A stretch of DNA of 64,000 nucleotides from Choristoneura fumiferana (taxonomy: Eukaryota > Arthropoda > Insecta > Lepidoptera > Tortricidae), in contig NC_133496.1 of NCBI RefSeq assembly GCF_025370935.1, positions 7,752,536 to 7,816,535 on the forward strand, in the 5' to 3' direction. Positions 9,670-21,700 of this stretch are shown in pieces. A program made the translations under genes and the position numbers. Within the stretch, counting starts at the first letter, position 1, and each line of letters starts with the position of its first letter. The notes beneath the pieces were generated by a model. The model made no database searches and had not been told where the DNA came from. It saw nothing but the letters and a program-made list of their open reading frames with translations.

Positions 9670-10940
9670 AAACATTATGTTTGGAAGAAAATATGTTCAA
9701 ACCTGTAAAAGTTCTGTTCACTCCCTTCTCAATGTCGTCTTAATAATCCCTGTATTTTCTGAAGTTTTAACATTATTTAAAGTATCGCCGTCCCGCGTAA
9801 ATTCACTTAAGATGAACGTAATCTTGAATAATGTCATGGATCTTAAGCCATTTTGAAATAATCCTGGCTTCTTATAAATAATGGGCTTCAAAATATAAAT
9901 ACAACTGTAAAATACCTGGAGGTTTAATGTAGAATGATAAAGAGAATAATAGGTATAGGGTGCTATGACCATAGGGGCTTTAAATTTAAGGTTTGATTCC
10001 ACGCAGCACTTATCTAAGGTACTTTTTTTTTGTGGCATTTTCATATAACTCGAATTTAGATAATTTTGTGATCGTCAAAGTCGTTAAGTCAGTGTATCGG
10101 ACTTGGCGGTGTTATCGCTAAGACAACTCTCTTGGTACGTGGGGCTTTAAATATTTTTTATATCTTAGATAAATATTTATCAATGTGCTGTCAATTTAAT
10201 ATTGTATTGCATACATTGAAAATAACATTTCATCTGTATGAAAAAAAAAACACGGTGGTTATATTTTTTAAAAATTGCAGAACAAAAGTAGCTCAGTTAT
10301 GCGCATAGAATCGAACTTTGGCTTTACCTCTGGGTACCCTGGTCCTCACTTGAGGACATAAAAAAATTTGCACGTTACGTTATTAAATAAACAAAAAAAA
10401 ATATGTGAAAACAGAAATTTTACTTCGGGTCTCAGGAGGTTAAAGCCCATAGTCAGACACGCCCTGTATACAGTACAGGAGATGAAAATAATGTTAATGT
10501 AGGTATTTGCTATGCTACACGGATGTAGTGAAAATCTCATCGTGAAAAAAATACGACTATTTCTGAATTCTGCCCACGTGTTTATGAATACAATTATTGT
10601 ATTAATAAGTGACATGTTTGCATTAAATAAATAGTGCTTTTTATTTGTTACTGACAAACGGTCCATATTAATGAACGATAAACAATCTCTTTGTTCTCCC
10701 GCATCTAGGACTTTTCACGTTTTACGTTCTAGGCTAGTTCATTAAAGTAGTACATTAAACGAGTTTTAAATATATCACACTGGGATTTTAAAACCATCAC
10801 GATCAAGTTCGAGAATGTAGGTAGTGTAAACAAAAATCGTATAAAAATCTCAACTTACGTTTTAACCACTCTATGTCGACTGATATGTCATCAGCAAATA
10901 TGATGAAATCAGCAAATCAACAATAAATAAATAAAATTAT
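9670..10940. other. Intergenic, no gene recognised
   Basis: Frames of 106-108 codons on the minus strand (9718-10044, 10346-10666) show no domain and AT-driven composition. A 16-base palindrome with a 4-base loop (GTCCTCACTTGAGGAC) is at 10341-10356. The phrase ATACATTGAAAATA at 10210-10225 recurs near 45386 within another element. Confidence 0.4.
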
Positions 10941-10942
10941 AA

Positions 10943-11177
10943 GATACTTGACACCTTTTGAACCTAGTCGCACACTAAGCAAAGCTTGTACTATGGACAC
11001 TAAGCAACGGATAAACATACTTATATAGTTTAATACATACATAAATACATATTAAACATCCATGACCCGAGAACAAACATTTGTATTATTCATACAAATA
11101 TCTGCCCCGACCGGGAATCGAACCCGGGACCTCAAGCTTGGTAGTCAGGTTCTCTAACCACTTGGCCATCCGGTCGT
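10943..11177 (-). mobile_element. tRNA-derived SINE, nearly full length
   Basis: On the minus strand the head is GACGACCGGATGGCCAAGTGG (A box) with the B box GGTTCGATTCC, followed by the body with ATATTTGTATGAATAATAC and CTTGTGTTTAGTGTCC-like tail words. The same family is at 7073-7440, 44175-44335, 47050-47275 and 56570-56828. The head resembles a tRNA with A and B polymerase III boxes, but the copy carries a non-tRNA body, so it is a SINE and not a tRNA gene. Confidence 0.85.
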
Positions 11178-11344
11178 CTAAGAAGTCTATAAGAAGTGTA
11201 ACGAGTGGTAAGTGGCAAGTCATCGATAATAATAAAAAATAATAGTTATAATGTAGTTACAATTTAATTAAAAAATACCAACATAATAAGACAAAAGCTA
11301 CGCGCCAAGTTAAAGCAGTGCTGCCAACCTAACCCAGATACCGT

Positions 11345-11490
11345 ACGGGTGCGTGCAAATGACGTCGCATCCGCTCAAACCGGAAGTTACCACCTCCTGT
11401 TACTCACTCCTTGCTTCCGGCATCTGCTTTTCACAAAGCACGCCCCATTTTCATTATTTAATCTGTGTTAATATGGCGGCAGGTATGTGA
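11345..11490 (+). promoter_or_regulatory. Possible TATA-less promoter and tiny first exon
   Basis: A CpG-richer patch holds ATGACGTCGCATC (CRE-like, 11360-11370) and ACCGGAAGTTAC (ETS-type site, 11379-11390). About 85 bases downstream is ATGGCGGCAG (11473-11482), directly followed by GTATGTGAG, a good 5' splice donor. The arrangement resembles a housekeeping-type first exon beginning Met-Ala-Ala. I found no convincing second exon; an acceptor at 11577 leads to a stop after about ten codons. Speculative. Confidence 0.3.
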
Positions 11491-11769
11491 GTTTGCTAAC
11501 AAAGACTAAATGATGTACATTTTGCGTTCTGTTTTGAATTGTGTTTGCTTACATAATTTACTTACGCAATTACGTCAGGTGTTCCTGAATACAATGGAAG
11601 AATATTCTACTAAAATTATTAACACGAAAGTTTGTGTTTGTTGTAAACGGCTGGAAGCATTTTAATTACATTTGGCAGGTAGATCGGGGTTTCTCTAACA
11701 TCGATTTAGAATACCTAGATGCACGTCACCTACAAATTCATGTCGCAAAAATGTCCCATCGCTAAGTTA

Positions 11770-11896
11770 CAGTCAAGGGCAAAGATATCGACACGGCCAA
11801 GTAAATATGTATACACGGCCTTAATTTTAAGTGCATAAAGTCGTGTATACATATTTTTGGTTACTTTGGCCGTGTCGATATCTTTACCCTTGACTG
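11770..11896. mobile_element. TA-flanked MITE, CAGTCAAGGGC ends
   Basis: Left CAGTCAAGGGCAAAGATATC and right GATATCTTTACCCTTGACTG are inverted repeats extending to about 50 bp. TA flanks both sides (11768-11769, 11897-11898). 127 bp, non-coding. A decayed relative may lie near 49132-49247. Confidence 0.85.
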
Positions 11897-11899
11897 TAC

Positions 11900-12230
11900 A
11901 AGTGCGTGCGTCTACTAAGGCAAATCAATAACACATAATGTACTTAAGAACATTTCAATTTTCGTTACATGCAACCTTATTACGTAAGTTAAGGTGTTAT
12001 TTCGAGTGCGCGCGATTGGCAATTATGACATTAAAAAATAAGACCATCGCGCTTTCGGTCGTAGGCAAGGTAATGTTAAACAATCTATACCTTGAGTCAA
12101 TCACTATTAAGTCGAATTCAGTTTACCCCGCATGACAATCGTAACAAATTGCTGGCTTTGTCGTTTCAAATGAAGATAGGTACTTATTTAAATTAATTGA
12201 AAACAATAATGATAATTCAATAGTAATAAT
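11900..12230. other. Intergenic
   Basis: No recognised feature; a 65-codon frame (11938-12135) has no domain. Confidence 0.4.
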
Positions 12231-12320
12231 AATAATAATTTCTCTGTGTATCCTCTGTATCGCTTACTATGTCTGGTGTACAATAAAGAGTCTTTGTATT
12301 GTATTGTATTGTAATGTTTT
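12225..12320 (+). repeat. Retroposon tail with ATTGT repeat
   Basis: GTGTACAATAAAGAGTCTTT (polyadenylation-like AATAAA) is followed by (GTATT)n. A related TGTACAATAAAGAGT occurs at 48251-48266. Confidence 0.5.
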
Positions 12321-12379
12321 TAATTAGTTTGAAGGCGTATTTTGCCCGGATTAGAAAAGAGTAGATACGTAAAAGAACA

Positions 12380-12640
12380 AGGATCACCGTTGAAATGGCA
12401 ATGGGCAAGCCATACAGCACGCATAACATATGGCCGTAGGGGCCGAAAATGTTCTTGAACGCAGAATGCGGATCGGCAAGCGCAGCGTAGGAGGTCCGCC
12501 AACGAGATAGATAGATGACCTGCGTTAATGTCGCGGCTTCAGGGCGGGAGTAGACTGCTTTCAACCGAAGCAACTGGAGGTATCCATCAATATCCATCAG
12601 ATGTCCATCAATGGACGACAATGGATATAATGATGATAAT
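12380..12640 (+). mobile_element. RTE-type LINE 3' fragment, decayed
   Basis: TTGAAATGGCAATGGGCAAG corresponds to the Lys-Trp-Gln-Trp-Ala block of the RTE C-terminus. GTAGGAGGTCCGCC and GATAGATGACC follow. Stops and shifts break the frame, and it ends in ATGATGATAATG. Confidence 0.6.
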
Positions 12641-12644
12641 GTTA

Positions 12645-13519
12645 TCAGTTGCCTAGTACCCATAACGCAAGCTTTGTTTACTTTGGGACTAGTGTCCTGC
12701 GATTTTTTTTATAGCCAAATACCGTATTATTCGTGCAATAATCCGTAATATTTCGCATCTTGAGAATCAAACCGTCATACAAAATTTGTCTCCTCTCAAA
12801 AATGACACTATATAACGATTTTAACACATAGTTTAATTTTGCGAGCTGACATATTTCGTTTAGTGACGGTTTAATTCTCAAGGTGCGATTTTAAGGTATT
12901 TGAAAGAAAGAAAGAAAGAAGACATTCACATTCACAAAGACACACAAATACAACAAAATTTTAAAATAAGAATAAACAACAAAAATAAGAGCAAACAAAA
13001 AACAAACATGAAAATACATACACGATTTTGTGTGATTTTGTACAAACAACTTTAGAGACTCCTTAACTCAAAAAATCTTTTTAATTTAAGATTAGAAGCT
13101 AAGGTTAATCAAGTAATTATTCAATTTTTATTGAAATAAACAGTATAAAGTTTTAAGTTTTTAAGTGTCCCCGCAAATTTCGTATTTATGAAAAAATATT
13201 CGAAACATTTGCCCATTAAAACAGAAGATCAATTTCAAGATATTCAATTGTTTTAATGCTGGAAATCGCCTGAATTTCACCTTTTTATCTTTTCCAATTT
13301 GTTGTAAGTTACTTAAAGATTTTTGAAGTCGGTTCCATTTTTTGTTAAAAAGTTTTTTTATTTTAAAACCCCAGCACGCCTAAATCGAGCCCCTATAATT
13401 TAATACATTGCCTTCTCAGCAATTAGTAAGCCAAAAGTATCGACTTTCCTTCTCGAAAATAGCATTATTAGTTCCTCATGTAACCGCAAAAGGACCGAGT
13501 TATTATGCAACGCAAGCAT
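12645..13519. other. Intergenic up to the duplicated block
   Basis: Contains a short GAAA run (12900-12920) and AT-rich DNA. Nothing coding is recognised. The duplicated block starts at about 13520. Confidence 0.4.
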
Positions 13520-14244
13520 GGCGCGAGCAGGCAACGACTGCATGTATCACGCATTTATGGAGGCGTCTTATGCATGCATCATATGCACATCTGCATATTC
13601 CTTGCTTAGATGCTGTGCTCCACGGAGCTTGCTTAACATATCAAAATAACCTGCGTTTTACAACATAATTTTCTAACAATCTAACTGATATTATAAATTT
13701 ATTACGTATTCTTTGAGCTAAAACAGCCGGATAGATTTGATGAAATTTGATATGTGGAACGCTGGGCCTCTGCATACATATGCCATTTTTCAACCCAAAT
13801 TTACAAGCATTAGGTACATAGTAATAAAATTGTAATGAGTGCGTTCTCGCCAACAAAAGGTCATATAAGTTTAGCGAGTGGATTTAGAAAGTAAACAAAT
13901 GTATGACGTAATACCTATTAGAAATAAATAAAAAAGCGGTTTATTTTATTATATCAAAAACTATTACGGATGTTCTGAAAGTGGAATATTATGCAAAAAC
14001 TTTTTACCAAACACAATTTATCGGACCTAACACCCAAGACAGAATGTCTTAGCGCCACATGATTAGGAGAGTCGACCCCACTTAAAGTGGGATGGAGCAA
14101 ACAAAAAGAATAAGGATGTTTTTTACACAACGTAAAATGTGCCAGAGCGAGAGAGAGAGAACACCGGAAAATACAAAAAAAAAACGTTGAATACTTTTTC
14201 AGTGGGATTCATTCCAAAACTAAGAACAATAACCTAACCCAACC

Positions 14245-14480
14245 AACAAAAATTTAGAAAACCCCGACTTGGTCACTTCGAAGTTCAATATCTCTAAAAC
14301 GGCTGAACCGATTTTGATAAAACATGTCTAAGAACCATTGCTAGAAAACCTGCTTTCAAATAAAAAAACCGCATTCAAATCAGTCCACCCGTTTAAGAGC
14401 TACGCTGCCACAGACAGACAGAGACACATAGCGGTCAAACTTATAACACCCCTCTTTTTGCGTCGGGGGTTAAAAACAAG
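14245..14480 (+). repeat. Interspersed repeat, 'AACCCCGACTTGGTC' family
   Basis: It runs from AAAACCCCGACTTGG to CTCTTTTTGCGTCGGGGG. The same family is at 27430-27655 (the other copy of the block), 47866-48080 and 60690-60905. Landmarks are CTGAACCGATTTTGATAAAAC and GCCACAGACAGACAG. Non-coding. Confidence 0.7.
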
Positions 14481-15256
14481 CACACTGCGACGACACGAAC
14501 GCCAGGGAAGGCAATGAATACCACTACTTATATAATTTTCTGGAAATGCCAATGGAAATTAAGTAGCTTTTTCGAAATTTAAATTCAGTTTAGAACCAAT
14601 GGCTTATGATAGGGTAGCTAATAACTTCTTTGCACACCACAGTTTGTACATAGGTAAGAACATATAGATATTAAGACGACAATGATAATGCCAGCTTACC
14701 ATGGTAATACTGAATATATTGTGACGTATAAAAATTTTAACCCTTGCCTTTTCTTTTTTTTAAATAAACGCTCAACAAACGCCGTTGCATGGTTACAGTT
14801 TCCTTTGACTTTTGTTGGTGACGTTTAAAATTAAAACTCAACTGTCAGTGTTGCTGCCAGTAAATTTCAGTCCTTACGGTTTTATGTGTTTTTCAAATTG
14901 AAGAGAACATGTTTTTGTCTGAAGTGATGTTACTATTTCAGGATAAATCAAGTAAGTACTTGTTTTCATCTTTTCAGAATAGATCGGCTTCGTTATATTT
15001 TTCTCCGTTTAACTTGGATTATGTCTCGGCGCTTGCGCATGACAACATTCAAGAAGTGTCAGAAGGTCGAACTGACTTGACAACCGGTCATTTTTTTTTT
15101 TCTCTCTGAGGGCAGCCGTCCAAGAGCTGCGAGAGCTTTCTTTTTACATTTGGCTATTGCCGCAGACGTTCCTCCTTTCTATCCCTTCACCTCGTATTTT
15201 CTTTCAAACGAACGCGCTGAGCATAATTTTGCAAACGCGACGCCAAATGTCGCGTG

Positions 15257-15338
15257 GTAAGTTTATATTTTTTTTGAGAATTAATTTTGGCGGTAGCTTC
15301 GTGTACTGCAAGTGGTAACCGGATTTTGTCCATTTCAG
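15257..15338 (+). other. Intron-like segment inside LTR (82 bp)
   Basis: GTAAGTTTATATTTTTTT at the start, TTTTGTCCATTTCAG at the end, T-rich throughout: it matches the form of a short insect intron. The same 82 bp length and both borders are kept in the other LTRs (23123-23205, 28432-28513, 36310-36391, with one-base variation). No transcript evidence is available here. Confidence 0.5.
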
Positions 15339-15434
15339 CATAACAACACGACGTGGAGCTGCTGAAACCTCCGGAGAGTCGACAGACGTCACCCTTAGCC
15401 TGGCCAGCTAAAGCGGGACCTTCATTCCTCTCCG

Positions 15435-15550
15435 GTGAGTCCAACAATTTCAACCACAGAACTCCCGGAACCAGTTGCCCATAGGACAACTTGCGTCTCG
15501 TCCTATCGTCACCCTTTTAATTTTTCTAATCCTGGGTATTTCTATTTCAG
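15435..15550 (+). other. Second intron-like segment inside LTR (116 bp)
   Basis: GTGAGTCC at the start; TTTTTCTAATCC, a good branch-point context, about 25 bases before the end; then TATTTCTATTTCAG. It is conserved in all four LTRs. Whether it is spliced is unknown. Confidence 0.45.
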
Positions 15551-16016
15551 GAGGTTTTTGACGTCCAGGTTTTGACGTCCAGGTTTCATGCGTGGAGGTT
15601 TTTCTCGAAGTTCCAAGTCTTAGAGGTTCGCCCTTTGCCTGGGTCAACTTTCCTTCGGGTTGGTCGAGTCCCTGCGGGCTCCCGTGGTCCACCTCTCCAG
15701 GACACCTAGATAGCCGCCAAACCCCTGGGTAGTTCTCCGAGCCGAGGTACACTCATTTTTTAACATTAAACTTCCGGTCCAGTCGCCGCAATCGACTGGT
15801 GGCGCTCAACATTTTCCTTTTAAATAACTTTACTAAGCGAACAAAAACTGTGCAGGCGGACGTTCAGTTGAGGTAGCCCAAACAACCCACCAGCTCTATT
15901 TAACTACTGGCTAGCCGAGAGCCCTATTCTTATGTATTGTTTTTTTTTCTGGTGGAAATAAAGACATTGTCCAGAAACCGTTGTTTTTTTTTATATCATC
16001 GACTTAGACGTCACAG

Positions 16017-16034
16017 TGGCGCCCAACGTGGGGC
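16017..16034 (+). promoter_or_regulatory. Primer-binding site, tRNA-Lys(CUU)
   Basis: TGGCGCCCAACGTGGGGC lies one base after the LTR end. It is the known 'Lys1,2' type site, complementary over 18 nt to the 3' end of tRNA-Lys(CUU) including the CCA. It would prime minus-strand DNA synthesis. Confidence 0.9.
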
Positions 16035-17551
16035 TTTAGTTTGGGTTAAATTCTATGTCGTTACTAGCTGTAGAAATTCTCAACTGAACTTTCTGCTTGT
16101 TATTTTTGTTCGCTTATATGTACTTTAATGAGTAATGACTGCTGTAAAGTTTGTAGTAAACAAATTGTCATGTTGAGTTTGTAATCAACAATTAAATTTT
16201 TTCCTTTCTAAACAATTTATGTGAAAAGTATGTTCATATTTAGTTGAGTTTGTAATCAACAATTAAAATTTTTCCTTTCTAAACAATTTATGTGAAAAGT
16301 ATGTTCATATTTAGTTGTTTGTAATCAACTATTTCACCTTATTTTTTTATAAAAATTTGTGGGTGTACTTATTAAATAAATTGTGGGTAGCTTATTAAGA
16401 GCCACCATTTTGTATAGCCGAATGCAGTGTTATAAAACTAGCTCAACTCACTTGAATTAACAATCTAATAATACACTTATTAACAATAATTTTCCCTTTT
16501 GGTAGCTTTTACAGTCAGCCTTAATAATAAAGTAATCAAAATATTTTTATTGTCATTGCGTTTCAAACTCCTATTGCTTGAAATTTTAGAGATAAATGCA
16601 TTAATCATTAATTAATATACTCTGTACTGTTTACTAGTCATTTTTGGTACAGTCAGTGACAATTATTTTGTACTTTTGTTAAAAATTTAAAAACATATTG
16701 CTGCCTTTCTGCAGTCACTTATAATATTAGGTACAGTCAGTAACAATTTTTTGTACACTTGTTAAATTTTTTTTAAATATAATTATTGCTGCTTTTCTGC
16801 AGTTAGTTAATAATATTTGGTACAGTCGACAGTCAGTAAACATTTTTCTTTTGAACTTTTGTTAAAAAAATAAAAAATAAAATAGTGCTGATTTTCTGCA
16901 GTTATTTGATAATATTTGGTACAGATTACAGTTGGTAAACATTTTCTTTTGAACTTTTGGTATAATCAGGAACATTTATTTGTGAATACTTTGCTTTGAA
17001 ATTTAAGAATACATTATTGCATTTATGCGGTCAGTTACAAAATTCATTACACCCAGCTGCATATTTTGTGTATTTTTGTTACAAAATTGAAATATATTGC
17101 TACATTTCTGCGGTCTGTCACGAAATTAAGTACAGTCGGCTGCATATTTTGTGTATTTTTGTTAAAAAATTACAATATATTGCTACATTTCTGCGGTCTG
17201 TTACGAGATTAAGTACAGTCGGCTGCATATTTTGTGTATTTTTGTTAAAAATTAGAATACATTGCTACATTTCTGCGGTCGGTTAAGAGATTTAGTACAG
17301 TCAGCTGCGTATTATGTGTATTTTTGTTAAACATTAAAAATACATTGCTGTATTTCTGCAGTCGGTTATAACTTTCGGTACAGTCGGCGGCAAATTTTTT
17401 TGTGTAATTAATTTTGAAAAATAAAAAAATAAAACATTACTTACATTGCTGCATTTCTGAAGTAAGTCAATAGCGATTGTAAAATAGTGTTGACTAATTA
17501 CTATTTTTTTTTATCTTTATTGGCATCTAACTGCTATTGCACGAATAGGAA
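16035..17551 (+). other. Long 5' leader with two tandem-repeat arrays, copy A
   Basis: A 71 bp unit (GTTGAGTTTGTAATCAAC plus body) is repeated at 16172 and 16243, with a partial third. From about 16625 to 17470 there are nine degenerate units. Each has a TACAGTC motif, a TTTTGTGTATTTTTGTTAAA block and a TTGCTGCATTTCTGCAGTC block, and their spacing is 82-130 bp (82-84 in the regular middle). No start codon leads to a long frame. The likely role is packaging or expression control of the genomic RNA; that is inference. Confidence 0.75.
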
Positions 17552-18781
17552 ATGGAGGAACGTCCTATTATATGGAATTTATTACATAAGGATGAGTTAG
17601 CTTATGAAGTCCGCATTAGGAGTACTGTACCTGCGGAGGATGTGAATACTTTGCGCACACAGTTGCGAAAACTTGTAAAAGAGTACCCGTCGGATGAAAT
17701 TGTTAATTTTGTGGGCGATGTTGCTGAAGAGCTGAACAGCACATCATGTAAACTTAAGGAGTTATCTCAACTGATTACACCTTCGTCGCGTACTTTAACA
17801 TTAAAGGCTTTAAACCGAATTCAGGCGCGCACCACCTTTTTCACCGTCTAACGCGAATCACCCCGGATGAAGCTAACCTTACCTCATATCACGAGCAAAT
17901 GGATATGCTCAATAAATTTTTGTCTAAGTTGATAATTTATTTCAGATTTTTAAAACTAGCACTCAACAGTATCAGGTACCTGATGAGCCACCTACTGAGG
18001 CTGTTACTCCAGCTCCCATAACTTTAAATAAATACCAAACTATCGGCTCGCTTAACTTAAAATATAACGGTCGAACTTGTGTTAGGGTTTTTCTTCAGCG
18101 ACTTGAGGAACTTTGTAGCTCACGTGGTATTCCAGCGGAAAGGTTGTTTGTTTCAGCCGTCGAGTTGTTCGAGGGAGATGCATTGCAGTGGTACAGATCT
18201 GTGAAACCTGATTGTTTTTCATGGGCTCAGCTGGAATCGTTGCTTTTGGCGGAATTTTTACCGTTCGACTATGACAGGCGGTTGCTGAAGGAAATTCGCA
18301 GTCGAACTCAGGGTCCACACGAAAGTATATGTTCTTATCTTAGCGTAATGCTAAATTATTTTAGTCGGTTGACGTTGCCTCTTACCGAAAGGAGAAGTTT
18401 GATATCGTGTATTTGAACATAAGGCCGGAATATTCCGTTCCCTTGGCATTGGATCCCGTGGAATCTCTTAGTGAACTTAAGCGTGTTTGTCGTATTCTTG
18501 AGGACAGCTGGCATCGCGCTAATACTTTTGTAGAACCTCCAAAACCTTCTACGAGTGCGCTTGCCACAGACCTATGTTTCAAATCTGTTTTGAAGCCTCG
18601 GGTAGAGATAGCCTCGGCGAAAATATTTTGTCCTCGTTGCAGGGTAGACACCCATACTCTTCGCGAATGTCAATCGAAAGACATTGTTTGTTTTCGATGC
18701 GGGAAAAAGGGTGTGAGGAGTCCCTCTTGCCCTGACTGCTTAATTAAGTCCTCTAATTCGGGAAATCGGTCAAAAAACTAA
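17552..18781 (+). pseudogene. gag: gag, copy A, frameshifted
   Basis: Begins with ATG in good context (GGAAATGGA) and has the same coding sequence as the intact gag of copy B, but three indels break it. There is a 4-base loss near 17826, a 1-base loss near 17931 (AAGTTGAT where copy B has AAGCTTGAT), and a 1-base loss in an A run near 18391. The remaining pieces are 99 codons, then frames at 18144-18416 and 18407-18781. The last piece holds the CCHC knuckle and ends with the A AAA AAC heptamer and TAA. The two one-base losses could be sequencing errors near a contig end; the 4-base loss is harder to explain that way. Confidence 0.9.
18772..18778 (+). promoter_or_regulatory. -1 frameshift slippery heptamer, copy A
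   Basis: A AAA AAC lies in the gag frame directly before the TAA at 18779, and the pol frame is -1 relative to gag. Seven bases downstream CTCGAA (18786-18791) can pair with TTCGAG (18810-18815). See copy B for the full description. Confidence 0.8.
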
Positions 18782-21700
18782 TAAACTCGAACCGTTTTAG
18801 CAAATCTGTTTCGAGCTCCTCCGGTCGTAAACGTGGGAACTCTTCTCGTGATAGTGTTAATAGAGACGGTGTGAAGCTTAACGCCTTTGTTTCTTCCAGC
18901 GTTTCTGCGGTTCGGAATTTTGTTGATAGTGGGGACGACCGTCCTTATATTTCTCTAGTTATTTATAACCATCGTTTGAATGGGTTACTCGATTCAGGTT
19001 CTTCGATTTCTATATTGGGATCGGACCTGTCCGATTTGTTTTTGTCTTTGGGAGCTCCGCTACACGGTTGCCGTGATATTACTTATATTGCCACCGCTAA
19101 CGATTCCCAGGCTATGGTAAAAGGATATTTGTCTTTACCGGTTAAGGTTCGTAACTTAACTCGTGTAATTAAGTTTTATGTTATACCGGATGTGACTACT
19201 CCATTGATTTTAGGCGTTGATTTTTGGAAAGCCTTTAACATTGCTCCAAATTTATTTAAAGACTTTAGTGTTAACAAGGATGTCGCGACCCAGAATTTTG
19301 TTTCTGAGGTTCGGCTACATTCCTTTGATCAGCTTAACCCTGATCAAAGAGTAATCGCAGATAATATGATACGTAATTTTGAAAGCATTTCTTTTGAAAG
19401 GAAAGGTCTAGGGCGTACGGATCTACTTGTTCACACCATTGATACTGGCGATTGTAAACCTATAAAGCAGCGATATTATCCCATCTCACCTCACCGGCTA
19501 GTAGAATTGAATCGGCAGTTAGACGAAATGCTGGCACAGGATGTGGTCGAAGCTAGCACGAGTGCTTGGAACAACCCGACTCTTTTTACGCCTAAGTCTA
19601 ACGGTGAGTTACGCTTCTGCATTGATAGTCGCAAATTGAATTCAGTGAGTAAGCATGATGCCTATCCTTTACCTTACGTTTCTGGTATCCTTGACCAGTT
19701 AAGAGATGCTAGGTTTCTTTCTTCTATTGATTTAAAAAGTGCATTTTGGCAAATACCGCTTGATGAGCAATCTAAAGAGCGTACCGCGTTTACCGTCCCC
19801 GGTCGTGGTCTTTTTCAATTTAAGGTGATGTGTTTCGGTTTGACAGGCGCTCCGGCGACGCAACAAAGGTTGATGGACAAATTGTTTGGACCAGAATTTA
19901 ACGGTAGGCTTTTCGTTTATTTGGATGATATCATCGTTGTTAGTAAAGCGTTTGATGATCATATTTCTTTGCTTAACCGTGTTTTGGATCGTTTAAAATC
20001 TGCAAATTTGACCATTAACTTCGGCAAATCCAAATTTTTTCGAAGTGAATTAAAATATCTTGGATACGTGGTAGATGAGCGAGGGTTACGCACGGATCCA
20101 TCTAAAATACAATCTATTGTAGACTACCCTACTCCGTGTAATCGTAAAGAGGTTAAGATGTTTTTAGGTACCGCTTCTTATTATAGACGTTTCATTCAAA
20201 ATTTCAGTGATATTGCCGCTCCTTTGAATGCGCTGACGAGCACACGTAAGAATGCGCCTCCTTTTGTTTGGTCTGATGACGCTGACAAGTCGTTTCAGAA
20301 GTTAAAGTCTGCCTTAGTGTCTGCCCCCATTTTGTCTTGTCCCGATTTTTCCAAACCCTTTGCTGTGCATTGTGATGCTTCTGGGTACGGTATTGGTGGA
20401 ACCTTGACGCAGACATCTGCGGACGGTCAGGAACACCCAATCGCTTTCGCCAGCCGATCTTTAAACAAGGCCGAGCGGAATTATTCGGCTACAGAAAGGG
20501 AAGCTTTGGCAGTAGTATTTTCTATAGAACATTTTCGTCCTTATTTGGAGGGAGGTCAACGTTTTCAAGTGGTAACTGACCATTCAAGTTTGAAATGGTT
20601 TTTCAATTTAACTAATCCCACTGGACGCTTAGCCCGTTGGGGATGTCGTCTTTCACCTTACGATTTTGAAATTGTTCACCGCAAGGGTAAGGAACACGTT
20701 GTCCCGGACGCGTTGTCGCGTGCTGTGCCCGTTTTGGAGATCCACTCTTGCGATTGGTACAACAAACTTTATCAAAAATGCGAACGGTTTCCCACTTCTT
20801 GTCCAAACTTCATTATTAACGACGGCAAATTGTATCGTTATTCCAAAAATAAGTTTAACTTTTCTAATGAATTCGATTGGAAAGAAGTAGTCCCTTCTGA
20901 CCGTCGGTCTGAGTTGCTGCAGTCTTGTCATTGTGATGAACTTGTTCATCTTGGAACGTTTAAAACTTACAAGCGTCTTTCTCAGAATTATTACTGGCCT
21001 GATTTATACCAGGATGTTGTAAACTTTATTAAAAATTGTGACGTGTGTTCTGCTTATAAACACTCTCAGAAACCGCCAGCAGGTCTTATGGGGAATCCCA
21101 AAGTCTGTTCACGTCCTTTTGAATCAATTAGTATGGATTTGGTAGGTCCATTGCCACGTTCTCGCGCTGGTTATACGTATATTTTTACGGTTGTTTGTTG
21201 TTTTTCTAAATACGTTTTGTTGTTTCCTTTGCGGCGAGCCGTGGGCAAGACTATAGCACAGCGGCTTGAGGATGAAGTCTTTCTTAAGCACGGCATACCG
21301 CGCACCGTAATAGCAGACCACGGAACGCAGTTCACTGGAAGGGAGTTGAATGCTTTGTTTGAGAGATACGACATTCCACAGGTTCATTTAATTCCACGTC
21401 ATTGTCCTCAGGTTTCTACTGTAGAACGTTACCACCGTACTTTAATGACTGCCGTGTCTATTTTGGTCCAACAAGATCATCGTTTGTGGGATACTACATT
21501 GCCTAAAGTCCAATTTGCCCTAAATACAACTGTTAACGAATCTACCAGGTTCACTCCTTTTTTCTTGGTACATGGTCGCGAAGCTATTCCCTGTGGTAAG
21601 GTTTACGTTAGTCAAAGAACCTCACAGTTAGATTTGTCCTGTGCTTCACCCGAAGATTACGCTGCTAAATTGGGAGGCTTGCATGATGTTTTTAATAGGG

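Larger units (their letters stand above)
14720..16015 (+). repeat. 5' LTR, copy A (1296 bp)
   Basis: It starts TGTGACGT and ends ACGTCACA, a perfect 8 bp terminal inverted repeat containing CRE-like TGACGT. AATAAA at 15957-15962, about 50 bases before the end, is the likely polyadenylation signal. Strong splice-like signals lie at GTAAGT 15257 with CAG ending 15338, and GTGAGT 15435 with CAG ending 15550; a GTAAGTAC at 14952 has only a too-near CAG. TGACGTCCAGG occurs twice near 15558-15585. The T/CT tract near 15091 varies in length among the four LTRs. Confidence 0.95.

Noticed and set aside
14952..14977. A 26-base intron (GTAAGTAC...TTTTCAG) in the LTR
   Set aside because: Too short for spliceosomal removal. 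The donor could pair only with a later acceptor such as the T/CT tract ending CTGAG near 15110, which is a weak match.
15187..15752. Minus-strand frames of ~100 codons within the LTRs (also near 23053-23620, 28362-28927 and 36240-36806)
   Set aside because: They run antisense to the splice and polyadenylation signals, their ends shift with small indels among the LTRs, and no domain is visible.
18871..18873. Independent translation start of pol at GTG 18871 (and 32056)
   Set aside because: GTG is a poor eukaryotic start. The frame is open further upstream to the gag overlap, and the frameshift heptamer explains expression better.
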